Source of the DNA: Paenibacillus phyllosphaerae
Lineage (GTDB): Bacteria; Bacillota; Bacilli; Paenibacillales; Paenibacillaceae
Direction of reading: 5' to 3'
Assembly: GCF_014192105.1 (NCBI RefSeq)
Contig: NZ_JACHXK010000009.1
Span: forward strand, 172,561-236,560
DNA: 64,000 nucleotides
Positions within the stretch are counted from its first letter, which is position 1. Every line of letters starts with the position of its first letter. Both the position numbers and the translations under genes were made by a program. Under the pieces are notes generated by a model, which was not told the DNA's origin, did no database searches, and saw only the letters and a list, made by a program, of their open reading frames with translations. Positions 45,595 through 54,311 of this stretch are shown here, in pieces.

Positions 45595-45855
45595 ATGAGA
45601 TACATAATCCCAGAACCAGTGCAATATGTGAAAGATGAGAGTGAAGTCGTCATAATCAATATGGACAACGGGTTGTTTTATACTCTTGACAAAGTTGGTA
45701 CTGAGATATGGGACTTTATTTTAGTGGGCAAGACCATTGAAGTTATTATTGAAAGCATATCAAAGGAATACAAAGTAAATAAAGGTGTTGTTGAATCCGA
45801 TGTGTTCGATTTAATTAAAAAACTATTGAAGTATGGACTGGTGAAAGAAATATGA
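45595..45855 (+). CDS. Lasso-peptide B1 protein (PqqD-like RiPP recognition element)
   Basis: 86 residues: VQYVKDESEVVIINMDNGLFYTLDKVGTEIWDFI, then VEESI-type helices and VFDLIKKLLKYGLV. This is the stand-alone RRE of lasso clusters, which grips the precursor leader (usually at Tyr and Pro of a YxxP motif) and delivers it to B2. Overlaps the B2 gene by 4 bp (ATGA). Start ATG 45595 after ACAGGAG. Confidence 0.9.
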   Translation: MRYIIPEPVQYVKDESEVVIINMDNGLFYTLDKVGTEIWDFILVGKTIEVIIESISKEYKVNKGVVESDVFDLIKKLLKYGLVKEI

Positions 45856-46265
45856 AAAGAATCATTCTGCAGATATACAAGTATTGTATAACCGCAATAT
45901 ATCTTGTGTCATTCGACATTAATCTAAAACGTCTAGGATTTAATGATGTATTCACAATTTATAAAAAGAAATATGCTGATATGAATATTAAGAAAGTACC
46001 TTTCGAGGATCTTTACCAGCAATCAAGTGAGTATCTCAAGATAATTGACAGAGTTTGTGCAGTATACCCTTTCGAGGCAAAGTGCATGCATAGATCATTT
46101 TTAGCCTACAGGATTCTAAGAAAAAAATTTTCTATCCCAGTAAGCATTGTTATTGGAGTTAAAAAATTTCCATTCTACTCTCATGCGTGGGTTATGTTGG
46201 GTGATAAAAACATTAATGAGAGTGAAGAGTTCACAAAACAATTTAAGGTCATCCTTAGAGGATGA
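45852..46265 (+). CDS. Lasso-peptide B2 leader protease
   Basis: 137 residues with the transglutaminase-like B2 core: catalytic Cys78 in FEAKCMHRSFLAYRIL and His111 in FYSHAWVML; the third residue should lie in the GDKNINE segment. It cleaves the leader before the cyclase closes the ring. Coupled to B1 and to the cyclase gene by overlaps. Confidence 0.88.
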   Translation: MKRIILQIYKYCITAIYLVSFDINLKRLGFNDVFTIYKKKYADMNIKKVPFEDLYQQSSEYLKIIDRVCAVYPFEAKCMHRSFLAYRILRKKFSIPVSIVIGVKKFPFYSHAWVMLGDKNINESEEFTKQFKVILRG

Positions 46266-46279
46266 CGGGTGGGGTAAGC

Positions 46280-48079
46280 ATGAGGTGGATTCGAGGGGTT
46301 TTAGATTTAGAGAGTAAATCTATTAATAATACAGACGTAAAGATTGACAAAAGTAACTTGAACATAATAGACAGCAATGCCTTGAAAACAGATGTGTATC
46401 TAGGTAAATATCTCTCGGTTTCTACTGTAACCACTGAAAAAAACACGAAATCTGTTTTCACTAAAAATCAGATATCAATATGCGGAGATATAACTATTTT
46501 TAACCAGGAGGAATTATATTCTTTATTAAACAACCACTTTGATAACAGCAACACAGAAAATCTAGTCTATGAACTATACAATAAGTTTGGGCCTAAATTT
46601 GCTGAGTATATTAATGGGGAATTTGCAATAATTATTTGGGATGAGAGCTTAAATAAGCTCTTCCTAATAAGAGATCAGATTGGTATAAAAACATTATTTT
46701 GGTGTTACAAAAACAATGAGATCTGGTTCTCTTCGGATATTGAATTACTACTTCCTAATTTTTCGATGCAATTACTAAACAATGACTACTTTTTAGAGTT
46801 TTATCAGTCAAATGGTTGTGTAAACTCTTCAATAACTCCTTATAAAGAAGTTAATAGATTGAGAAGCGGTACGTTTGTAGAAATTTCAAATCATAGAGTA
46901 GTCGAGAGAGAATATTGGTCCCTAAGTAGTTTGCCTGAGAATCCATTTGGGATAATGAAAAATAAGGATTATAAAGATTGTTTTCTCGAACTATTTGAGT
47001 CAGCGGTCGAGAAGCGTACATCTAAAAAGGAAATTAATGGAGTGCTGTTAAGTGGTGGACTGGATTCTACCTCTATTTATGCTATGGCGGTAAATTACTT
47101 ATCAAAAGCCGGCAGGGTCAATGAAATTAAGGCTGTAAGCGCCGTTTTTGATGAATATAAGCGCTCTGATGAAAGGGAATACATTCGGTTGCTTACTGAA
47201 ATGTATGGAGGTTCTACTGCTTTCAAAGTTTGTGATAGTGAATATTTTTTTAAAGGATTTCCGAATCACTGTGCATGGTCCTTTGAACCTGCTGTGAATT
47301 CAGCATCTTTTAAATTTACAGATTCATTAATTAAACTTAGCAGTGAACTTGGTGTGAAAAATTTACTCACTGGTTATGCGGGAGATCATGTTTTATCTGG
47401 ATCTAGTTTTCAATTTGCAGACAGTTTAAAGCGAGGAAGGTTATTAAAATTAGTCTCAGATGTTTACAGTTACTCAAAAGTTTGTAGACTATCGTTTCCA
47501 CAAGTATTAGTTAGAGATGCGATAAATCCCTTGTTTGGGTTGAGTTCATTACATTCTAAAATCAGTGCTCTACCAACTATGACCAAGGATGCCATAAATA
47601 AAAATAAAACACTCTCGAAGAAAGAATTTTGTTATCAGTTAAATGGAACGGTCGCGAGAATATATACCGACAGAGTTATTGCATCTCGGTATGGGATTAA
47701 TTGTTCTCATCCATTTCTAGACAAAAAACTAATTGAATTCTTATACAGTGTACCTCCCAACTGGAAGTGGAATAGTGGTGTAACTAAGGTTATATTACGC
47801 AAAGGTATGAAAAACAAACTACCTCAAGAAATTCTGGATAGAAAAAATAAAACTGATCATTACCCACTTATCTATAGCGGTTTACGAAACGAATGGCCAA
47901 AGTTATTCGAGACTATTCGAGAAGCAAGAATCTCAGAGTTTGGATTAGTATCGAAATCAGAATGGAAAACTGCTTTGATTAACTGGAGAAATGGAGTGGA
48001 AACAAGAGAAGATATCTGGCCATTAATAAACTTAGAAATATGGCTTCATAATCTCGATAATTATAAAAGTTCGATTTAA
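46280..48079 (+). CDS. Lasso-peptide cyclase C (asparagine-synthetase-like)
   Basis: 599 residues from ATG 46280 (MRWIRGVLDLE), which follows GGTGGGG; an ATG at 46262 overlapping the B2 stop is the alternative. N-terminal glutaminase-like domain without the catalytic Cys at position 2 (FAEYINGEFAIIIWDES, FLIRDQIGIKTLFW). The synthetase domain has the PP-loop GVLLSGGLDSTSIYAMA. It adenylates the acceptor Asp/Glu side chain and forms the macrolactam with the core's N-terminus. Confidence 0.9.
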   Translation: MRWIRGVLDLESKSINNTDVKIDKSNLNIIDSNALKTDVYLGKYLSVSTVTTEKNTKSVFTKNQISICGDITIFNQEELYSLLNNHFDNSNTENLVYELYNKFGPKFAEYINGEFAIIIWDESLNKLFLIRDQIGIKTLFWCYKNNEIWFSSDIELLLPNFSMQLLNNDYFLEFYQSNGCVNSSITPYKEVNRLRSGTFVEISNHRVVEREYWSLSSLPENPFGIMKNKDYKDCFLELFESAVEKRTSKKEINGVLLSGGLDSTSIYAMAVNYLSKAGRVNEIKAVSAVFDEYKRSDEREYIRLLTEMYGGSTAFKVCDSEYFFKGFPNHCAWSFEPAVNSASFKFTDSLIKLSSELGVKNLLTGYAGDHVLSGSSFQFADSLKRGRLLKLVSDVYSYSKVCRLSFPQVLVRDAINPLFGLSSLHSKISALPTMTKDAINKNKTLSKKEFCYQLNGTVARIYTDRVIASRYGINCSHPFLDKKLIEFLYSVPPNWKWNSGVTKVILRKGMKNKLPQEILDRKNKTDHYPLIYSGLRNEWPKLFETIREARISEFGLVSKSEWKTALINWRNGVETREDIWPLINLEIWLHNLDNYKSSI

Positions 48080-48085
48080 CGGGAT

Positions 48086-48428
48086 GTGCGTATCCATGAG
48101 TGTTCAACTTTAGGAGGATAAAAATGAAATTATATAATAGTCCACAAGTTGTACAACTCGGTAATTCTAGCGAACTAATTAAAGGTGCATGTGACTGGGG
48201 CACCGAGGGAATCTTCTTGGATAAAGCAGGTGCTCAATGGTGGAACAGCAGTGAATGTGACTCCTATTATAAAGCTGATCTCTATCATTACTATTGCAAT
48301 GAAACTGGACACTGTGTATCTGTAGCCGGTGCTCCTTATAGAGAATGTGAGACTTACTCAGACTGTCCAGTCTAAGTTTGAGCAATAGCTATTAATTAAA
48401 AATTAAAAGTGAACCTATGGATACGCAC
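48086..48428. repeat. Inverted repeat bracketing the lasso precursor gene
   Basis: GTGCGTATCCAT at 48086-48097 and its exact reverse complement ATGGATACGCAC at 48417-48428; the pairing extends with gaps to GTTC (48102-48105) and GAAC (48411-48414). The left copy is just before the precursor's ribosome site and the right copy about 40 bp after its stop. In mRNA the two could close the gene into one stem; in DNA it resembles the ends of a cassette. Confidence 0.7.
48124..48375 (+). CDS. Lasso-peptide precursor with long Cys-rich core
   Basis: 83 residues from ATG 48124, seven bases after a perfect AGGAGG. Leader: Y4, P7, V9, G13 follow the YxxPxLxxxG leader motif; the usual Thr at -2 is Ile19. 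If cleavage follows Lys20, the core starts with Gly21 and has Glu28 at position 8 (GACDWGTE), the standard ring size. The core then runs to Val83, 63 residues, far above the usual 15-25. Six Cys: 23 (in the ring), 45, 58, 64, 75, 81. Sits between cyclase and redox genes. The lasso class is inferred from the neighbours; the exact product is not known. Confidence 0.8.
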   Translation: MKLYNSPQVVQLGNSSELIKGACDWGTEGIFLDKAGAQWWNSSECDSYYKADLYHYYCNETGHCVSVAGAPYRECETYSDCPV

Positions 48429-48456
48429 CCCAAATTATTGAAAGGTAATAGCTAGT

Positions 48457-48906
48457 ATGACTACTACAGTTATAGTGATCTTAACACTTATATTTTCTGT
48501 TTTTCTATATATTCAAAGCCTGCTGAGTATAAGGAAGGGAAAAGACTATTCAAAAAGAATTTACTCAACTTCAATGTTAAAGTCAGAAATTGAAGCAGGT
48601 TTCGAAGGTTTTTTAATTACAGTCATGAATGTCAGGTACCCAACTACCGAAGTTGACGTTGCCAGAATAAATAACATAATTAAGAAGTATAACAGAAAAG
48701 TTATAGTTTTTAGTGGTGAAGATCCATCTGTCGAAACGGAACAGCTTATAAATAAACTAGATATAAGATACTGGCCATCAATGGTTTATGTCAGAGAAGG
48801 TAGGCGTGTAGGGGGAGTATTTTGTATAGAACATAAAAATGCTAAGCTTGAAGAACCAATTACAGAATATATTGAAAAAAAACTAGGACTGAGAGTTTAT
48901 GGATAA
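48457..48906 (+). CDS. Membrane-anchored thioredoxin-fold protein without CxxC
   Basis: 149 residues: one N-terminal TM (TVIVILTLIFSVFLYIQSLL), then a small alpha/beta domain with VIVFSGED and LDIRYWPSMVYVREGRRVG, the cis-Pro strand-turn of the thioredoxin fold. The single Cys near the end (VFCIEH) is not a CxxC. It may hold a substrate or partner of the redox module. Overlaps the next gene by 8 bp. Confidence 0.6.
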   Translation: MTTTVIVILTLIFSVFLYIQSLLSIRKGKDYSKRIYSTSMLKSEIEAGFEGFLITVMNVRYPTTEVDVARINNIIKKYNRKVIVFSGEDPSVETEQLINKLDIRYWPSMVYVREGRRVGGVFCIEHKNAKLEEPITEYIEKKLGLRVYG

Positions 48907-49318
48907 AGTGTTGGTCTGTATTGAGTGGGTATTCGTTATTATATTAGTTGTAATTTATTATAAAAGTAGTGTGCAAAAAATAAATAACTCTTATGGTTTC
49001 GTCCAGGTATTAGATCAATATAATATGCTACCAAAGAGTTTAACGCCATATATTGCACCTGTTGTAGCGATATTAGAATTAGTGTCTGCGCTCTGGTTGT
49101 TATTCCCAAGCTTGCGTTTGGAAGGTGCGATAATCGGTGGAGCAATGCAAACTTTATTCCTTTTAATTGCACTAATCAATTTTAATAAGCCTTTAAAGTA
49201 TGGTTGTGGTTGCTTTGAAATAAGCTTACCGAAGGTTGTTACCATAAAGCATATAATATTTAATCTTAGTTTACTTGCAATATTTTTAACAATAATAATA
49301 GTTACATTCGAGGGATGA
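48899..49318 (+). CDS. MauE/DoxX-like redox membrane protein 1
   Basis: 139 residues, four TM helices, YKSSVQKINNSYGFVQVLDQYNMLP after TM1 and YGCGCFE before TM4, the pattern of MauE/DoxX-like proteins that work with thioredoxin-like partners in disulfide formation. Overlaps the preceding gene; four bases before the next. Confidence 0.75.
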   Translation: MDKVLVCIEWVFVIILVVIYYKSSVQKINNSYGFVQVLDQYNMLPKSLTPYIAPVVAILELVSALWLLFPSLRLEGAIIGGAMQTLFLLIALINFNKPLKYGCGCFEISLPKVVTIKHIIFNLSLLAIFLTIIIVTFEG

Positions 49319-49322
49319 TCAA

Positions 49323-49844
49323 TTGGAACTATTAAATTACGAAATGTTGTTAGCTTTAGCTATAACTTTTGGTTTCTCTGGATTTACCAAATTAACGAAC
49401 CTACAGACATCGGTTCGAATCGCAGTATCACTAGAGATTTTGCCTAAAAAACTATCTACTCTATATGGTATTCTATTACCATTTAGTGAGCTAGCATTAG
49501 CAATTCTTATATTGCTTAAATTTAAGCTTGAAATAGTATTGGTATTAGCAATATTATTACTGGCCTCTTTTGTGATAGGTAACTTAAAAGCAATTATATC
49601 AAAAAAAGACCTAGCATGTAATTGCTTTGGTTCAATTTTCAATGAAAAATTAGGTTGGGGTGGTATTCTACATAGTCTATTTTTAATTGTACTTTCATGT
49701 ATTGCTTTATTGAGCCATAGTTCTATTGGTGTTACTAATCTATTTGATACTTTGGGCACTGTAGAAGTAATAACCGTATTTTTTGGAGCGGTCATGTTCT
49801 TTTTTATGGGGATATTGTTTAAACTAACTGATTTTTCGCAATGA
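49323..49844 (+). CDS. MauE/DoxX-like redox membrane protein 2
   Basis: 173 residues from TTG 49323. Four to five TM helices, FGFSGFTKLTNLQTSVRIAVSLEILP in the first loop in outline, and DLACNCFGSI (a C-x-C-F-G motif) in a later one, as in MauE. A second such gene in the same operon is unusual and suggests two redox steps or a heteromeric complex. Confidence 0.75.
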   Translation: MELLNYEMLLALAITFGFSGFTKLTNLQTSVRIAVSLEILPKKLSTLYGILLPFSELALAILILLKFKLEIVLVLAILLLASFVIGNLKAIISKKDLACNCFGSIFNEKLGWGGILHSLFLIVLSCIALLSHSSIGVTNLFDTLGTVEVITVFFGAVMFFFMGILFKLTDFSQ

Positions 49845-49853
49845 GGTGATAGT

Positions 49854-50408
49854 ATGGATACTTTTAATATTTATTCATTATGGTTAATTATCGCTCTTCA
49901 GTTAATATTAATTTTCGTTATTTTAATAAGTGTAAAATCTAAATATTTTGCCCAGGGAACCCCACCTGGATTAAACATTCCTTCAACTATCGTAAAAGAT
50001 TCAAACAATGAAAGTCAACCATTATATCAGATTCTTTCTAAAAGTAAAGTGAATTTGGTTTGTTTCGTAGCTAACGGGTGTAGATTTTGTGAGAAGATTA
50101 TCCCAGAGATTGAAAAATTAAAAGAGCGTAACCCAGATATCCAGGTAACGCTATTGCTTCATAAAGATGAGAGAAATAGCGAAAACTTAATTAATAGAAC
50201 TAAAACTATCTTACCATCATATAACCTTACCGGAAATGAAGGGAAAAAACTATTTAAGATAAATATCTATCCTTTTGGAGTGCTCACTAATGAGAGAGGG
50301 GTAATCCTAAAAAGAGGTATTATGACAAACCACAACCTATTATCATGGACTATAGATATGCCTGAAGCGATAGGCTATTTAAAGGAACAAGAACGGGTGT
50401 TGGGTTAA
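49854..50408 (+). CDS. Membrane-anchored TlpA/MauD-like thioredoxin
   Basis: 184 residues. TM at about residues 8-26, then FAQGTPPGLNIPSTIV and the thioredoxin site NLVCFVANGCRFCEKIIPEIEKL with CRFC, then INIYPFGVLTNERGVI with the cis-Pro. MauD/TlpA-type oxidoreductases act outside the membrane. With the MauE-like pair it forms a complete electron relay next to a six-Cys precursor. Confidence 0.8.
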   Translation: MDTFNIYSLWLIIALQLILIFVILISVKSKYFAQGTPPGLNIPSTIVKDSNNESQPLYQILSKSKVNLVCFVANGCRFCEKIIPEIEKLKERNPDIQVTLLLHKDERNSENLINRTKTILPSYNLTGNEGKKLFKINIYPFGVLTNERGVILKRGIMTNHNLLSWTIDMPEAIGYLKEQERVLG

Positions 50409-50409
50409 A

Positions 50410-52230
50410 GTGAAGATAAACTATATTCGGACCTTAAAAGAATTATTGAAAGTGAGCTGGAACAAAAAGCCTGTACTTTTAATTTTATGGATGATGATAG
50501 CCCTTTTGGTATCCTTTATTCCGATGCTTCAAATATATGGGCAAAAATATTTAATAGATTCTATTCAAAACTTACTAAGTGACGAAGCTGCTATCTCAAG
50601 GGTTAGCCTCATAATTTCTTTAATGATGTCTCTTAATATAGTGTCTGCGACATTGTCTGTTTACCAACAGTATATCTACACTAACATTAACCAAGAAATT
50701 GGGTATTTCTTCAGATTACTATTTGCTAAAAAATCAACATCGTTACCAATGGTATGCTTTGAAGATCCTGAGTACTATAATTCCTATCAACTAGCTAAAG
50801 GTTCAATTAATAGTAGTCTTCTAGATCCCCTGAGTACAACACTTGAATTGTGTAAAACTTTGATAACTATTACAAGTATTTTGTCGTTGATTACTATAAT
50901 TAATTGGTATCTTCCGATTATTCTTATCCTATCATCATTACCTGGAATCTGGTTTCTTTTCATTGCTAAAAATCAAAGATTGAAATATTTAGTGAATAAC
51001 CGTGAAGAGTCAAGAATGCTTGAATATTTTCATATGCTGATAAGTTCTAAAGAGTCCGCTAAAGAGATAAGGTTGTTCGGCTTAGGTAATTACTTAATTA
51101 ACATGTGGTCATCTCTCTTTGTTAAAAATAAAAAAGTATTGATGAAAAATCAAATTTTTGAATCCAGAGGAGCTATCTTTGGAGTTATATCAACCAGTTT
51201 ATCCTATGCCATTATTTCTATTTTTCTTGCATTTGGTATTTTGAAGGATGAACTCACACTCGGCGATTTCGTTGCAATCACAACAGCATCAGTGAGCCTG
51301 CAAGCGCAGGTAGGTGTAATAGGTGCGGGACTTTCGAACATGTGGGAGTCGTTTTTCAAGATTGACCAGTTATTTAATTTTATTGAAAACAAAAAATACT
51401 CTGATGTTGAAACGAGTAAAACACTTTCTAACAATAATATGGATATTGAAGAGATAGATTTAGTGAATCTTTCTTTTAGTTATCCAGGCGCCAATGTTGA
51501 TACACTTAAAAACATTAATCTGAAAATAAAAAAAGGTGAGAAAATCGCTATTTTAGGAGGAAACGGATCTGGTAAAAGTACTTTAGTCAATTGTTTACTG
51601 GGCTTATACCATCCAACAAAAGGTTCTATCTATATTAATGGAGAACTGCTTACTTCCGAAAATCTCCCTAGCTACAGAACAGCTATCTCTGCTGTCTTTC
51701 AGGATTATTATAGATATAAGCTCTCTATTCGTCAGAACGTCGCTGTTGGCGATCTATCTAAAGAAAATAATGAGGATTTAATTGAATTGTTATTAAGTGG
51801 CGTAGGGCTTTTTGAGGAAGTGAAAAAAATGAAAAAAGGAATTAACAGTTTGTTGGGAAAAGAGTTCACTAATGGTTTTGAATTATCCGGTGGTCAATGG
51901 CAAAGGCTAGCTATTGCTAGAGGTTTAATCAATGATTCAAAATTGCTCATTATTGATGAACCTACTTCAGCATTAGATCCACTGGCTGAAATGGAAATTA
52001 TGACACGATTTTTTGAATTAAATGAGGACAAAACAACAGTTTTAATAACTCATCGATTGGGACCTGTTAAATACGCTGATAGAATCATTGTTTTAGATAG
52101 TGGAGTTATTGTTGAAGAAGGAAACCATGAACAATTATTAATGCTAAACGGGCTTTATTCAGCCATGTACTTAGCACAATCTCAATGGTACAAGGAACAT
52201 GATAGTCTACAAAGTGCAATTAACTTCTAA
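50410..52230 (+). CDS. ABC exporter of the lasso cluster (D protein)
   Basis: 606 residues from GTG 50410. Six-TM export domain in the first 310 residues; ATPase with Walker A LGGNGSGKST, signature LSGGQWQR, Walker B LLIIDEPTSALDPLAE and the switch His (LITHRL). No peptidase C39 domain. It would export the mature peptide and give the producer immunity. Last gene of the cluster; strong terminator behind it. Confidence 0.92.
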   Translation: MKINYIRTLKELLKVSWNKKPVLLILWMMIALLVSFIPMLQIYGQKYLIDSIQNLLSDEAAISRVSLIISLMMSLNIVSATLSVYQQYIYTNINQEIGYFFRLLFAKKSTSLPMVCFEDPEYYNSYQLAKGSINSSLLDPLSTTLELCKTLITITSILSLITIINWYLPIILILSSLPGIWFLFIAKNQRLKYLVNNREESRMLEYFHMLISSKESAKEIRLFGLGNYLINMWSSLFVKNKKVLMKNQIFESRGAIFGVISTSLSYAIISIFLAFGILKDELTLGDFVAITTASVSLQAQVGVIGAGLSNMWESFFKIDQLFNFIENKKYSDVETSKTLSNNNMDIEEIDLVNLSFSYPGANVDTLKNINLKIKKGEKIAILGGNGSGKSTLVNCLLGLYHPTKGSIYINGELLTSENLPSYRTAISAVFQDYYRYKLSIRQNVAVGDLSKENNEDLIELLLSGVGLFEEVKKMKKGINSLLGKEFTNGFELSGGQWQRLAIARGLINDSKLLIIDEPTSALDPLAEMEIMTRFFELNEDKTTVLITHRLGPVKYADRIIVLDSGVIVEEGNHEQLLMLNGLYSAMYLAQSQWYKEHDSLQSAINF

Positions 52231-52270
52231 TATACAAAACAGCATCAAATTGAGATACATAATAAAAGCC

Positions 52271-52325
52271 AACCCAACAAGCTGGTGTTGGTTGAAAATC
52301 GTGACTAGCTTGTTGGGTGGGTTTT
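52271..52325 (+). terminator. Intrinsic terminator of the lasso operon
   Basis: AACCCAACAAGCT (52271-52283) with AGCTTGTTGGGT (52307-52318), then T-rich. From here to 52672 no gene; only a T/A-rich promoter-like region. Confidence 0.85.
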
Positions 52326-52672
52326 CTGTTTTAGACGATTGTAATAAAATAACCTTCATTTAGAAGGTTTTCTTCAAGTTGCTCAAATGTAATTTCGATT
52401 CTGGCATCAAAGGATTAATATATCTCCTAGTAGCAATAAAGGTACAAGGTATTTTTATACGACAAAGATGGCTTAATGGCTTAGTTTGTGATCGCTTTAA
52501 AAGAATAAGTCAGTGTGGTCCATCTCTATTCCTAAGCTGAGAGGAGCGGGCTTGCTGGTGGGTTCAAACTTTATAAATTGTTTCAAAAAATTTCTTTAAA
52601 TATTTCAAAATGTATTTACAAAAAAAAGTATAAATGATAGTGTCGTGAAATATTGTGAGAGGTGGGATAATT

Positions 52673-53362
52673 TTGAAATTAAAACGCGTAACTATTTTAA
52701 CTGGTATTTTGGCACTGGCTTTGCCAGTAGCAGCACATGCATCCACATCAATATTTGTGGCTGGATACGGCACCTATTCTACTAGTCCTACACAGATTGT
52801 CCAAGGGGCAAAAGCAACAATAACAACCCCAAGCTCTTTTCCTTCACTTACGACTGCTCAAGCAACTTCAGCATGGGTAGCTGTGGCCAACACTAATACA
52901 GGCGCTATTGCACAGGTTGGGTTTGCTAGCGAGCCAGCTGTAAGTTCAGTCAATCCACATTATTTTTATGGTAGTATACCAACTGGAGGCAATTATTCTG
53001 AAATTCGCGCGGCTACTGGTCCTGCTACCTCAACTAGCTTGTCCTATGTAATACAAAAAGAAAATGGGTATTGGAAGGGATATGCAAACGGAAACTTGAT
53101 TGCATCCACCAATACTAATGTTGCTCCCAATTCACCACAGTACGCGAACGAAACCTATGATGATTCTCCTGTATGGTACGGAACCTCTACGAGTAAACTG
53201 AAGTTTTCGTCTGTGCAGTTTTGGAACGGTAGTGCAAGTTCCACTGACACTTCAAAATGGGTATGGAGTAAGCCGTCCTTAACATTCGGTAACTATACAG
53301 GAACAGAGATGGACACAAGTAACTGGGCATCAGGCTCGTATTGGACATCGTGGAAAAAATAA
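52673..53362 (+). CDS. Secreted beta-sandwich protein, possibly eqolisin (G1)-like
   Basis: Start at TTG 52673 after GAGGTGGG; 229 residues. Signal peptide LKRVTILTGILALALPVAAHA. The mature protein, ATSAWVAVANTNTGAIAQVGFAS, HYFYGSIPTGG and YANETYDDSPV then LKFSSVQFWNGSAS, follows the order of G1 glutamic peptidases: Gln in AIxQxGF and Glu in the xExxxD strand. It is shorter and the similarity is weak, so a lectin-like or unrelated beta-sandwich is equally possible. 29 bp-type spacing to the next secreted protein gene suggests a small operon. Confidence 0.5.
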   Translation: MKLKRVTILTGILALALPVAAHASTSIFVAGYGTYSTSPTQIVQGAKATITTPSSFPSLTTAQATSAWVAVANTNTGAIAQVGFASEPAVSSVNPHYFYGSIPTGGNYSEIRAATGPATSTSLSYVIQKENGYWKGYANGNLIASTNTNVAPNSPQYANETYDDSPVWYGTSTSKLKFSSVQFWNGSASSTDTSKWVWSKPSLTFGNYTGTEMDTSNWASGSYWTSWKK

Positions 53363-53385
53363 AAACTGGAGGGTGGAAAATAAAT

Positions 53386-53973
53386 ATGACTAATATTAAC
53401 AAGAAGGTATTTATCCCTTTAGCGATCGCCGCAGCAGTTGGGATATCTGTTGTATCTGTTGTATCAGCTTCAGCAGACACTGATGAATTGAACAAGGACG
53501 CTGTAGTTCAATCCGAAGTAGATACTTTGGTTTCTGCAGATGATGAAAAATCGAACAATAATGCGGAAGTTCAAACAGAGTTAGATCGACAATTTCTAAA
53601 CGACCATCGGATGTTTTTGAAAAAACCGACAAATTCAGCGAGTATTTCTGAGGAAGACGCAATTAAGCTAGCATCTTCTTATGCTGATGTGATTGCCTCA
53701 CAAGCAAAAACCATTAAAGCCGAGTATCAATTATTAACTAATACTGATTTTACGGTGTTTTCAGAAAATGCTAAAAAGAAGAATCAGCAATTAGCAAAAG
53801 ATGGACATCTTAATGAAACGCCAGTTTATATTGTGACATTTAAGGGAGTAGACCTTAGATCATCTGGTGGCGTATCCCGTGGAGGAAAGACAGAACATGT
53901 AATCTTCCATGAAAACAATGTAGTTGTAGATGCAACATCGGGTGAGATTCTGTTTTCATACAGCAACAAATAG
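53386..53973 (+). CDS. Secreted hypothetical protein
   Basis: 195 residues from ATG 53386 with CTGGAGGGTGG upstream; a longer frame from 53341 lacks a site. Signal peptide KKVFIPLAIAAAVGISVVSVVSASA. The mature protein is acidic and helical, ending in PVYIVTFKGVDLRSSGG and VVVDATSGEILFSYSNK, the strand pair seen in PepSY-like domains. Might be an inhibitor or chaperone for the preceding protein. Function unknown. Confidence 0.55.
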   Translation: MTNINKKVFIPLAIAAAVGISVVSVVSASADTDELNKDAVVQSEVDTLVSADDEKSNNNAEVQTELDRQFLNDHRMFLKKPTNSASISEEDAIKLASSYADVIASQAKTIKAEYQLLTNTDFTVFSENAKKKNQQLAKDGHLNETPVYIVTFKGVDLRSSGGVSRGGKTEHVIFHENNVVVDATSGEILFSYSNK

Positions 53974-53987
53974 TGTTTGAGAATTAA

Positions 53988-54024
53988 AAGAGGTGACCTT
54001 GTATATAAAGGGGTCATCTTTTTT
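53988..54024 (+). terminator. Intrinsic terminator
   Basis: AAGAGGTGACC with GGGTCATCTT (two-base bulge), then six T. The next 280 bp to about 54311 hold no gene; a 14-base direct duplication GTAATATAGTCGGT lies at about 54284-54311. Confidence 0.65.
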
Positions 54025-54311
54025 AATTCAACTCTTTTATTGGAGAATCTAGAAACCATCTGGCTGAAGTCTAAATAGCACGGCTTGTCTAGATGAATAT
54101 CGATACTTTGTAGCGACCCCGGAATGTTCCACCTCAAATCCATTCTGATCGTTGAGAGGCTTTATTTTAACCCTAAGGGTACAGAGCAGATCGTTTAACT
54201 AGTTTAATTACAACCTTTATAAGAATTAATAAGCATTCAGCGAAGGGTAAGGGCAGTTGGGGCAGAAGGAGAATTATTATTAGGTAATATAGTCGGTGTA
54301 ATATAGTCGGT

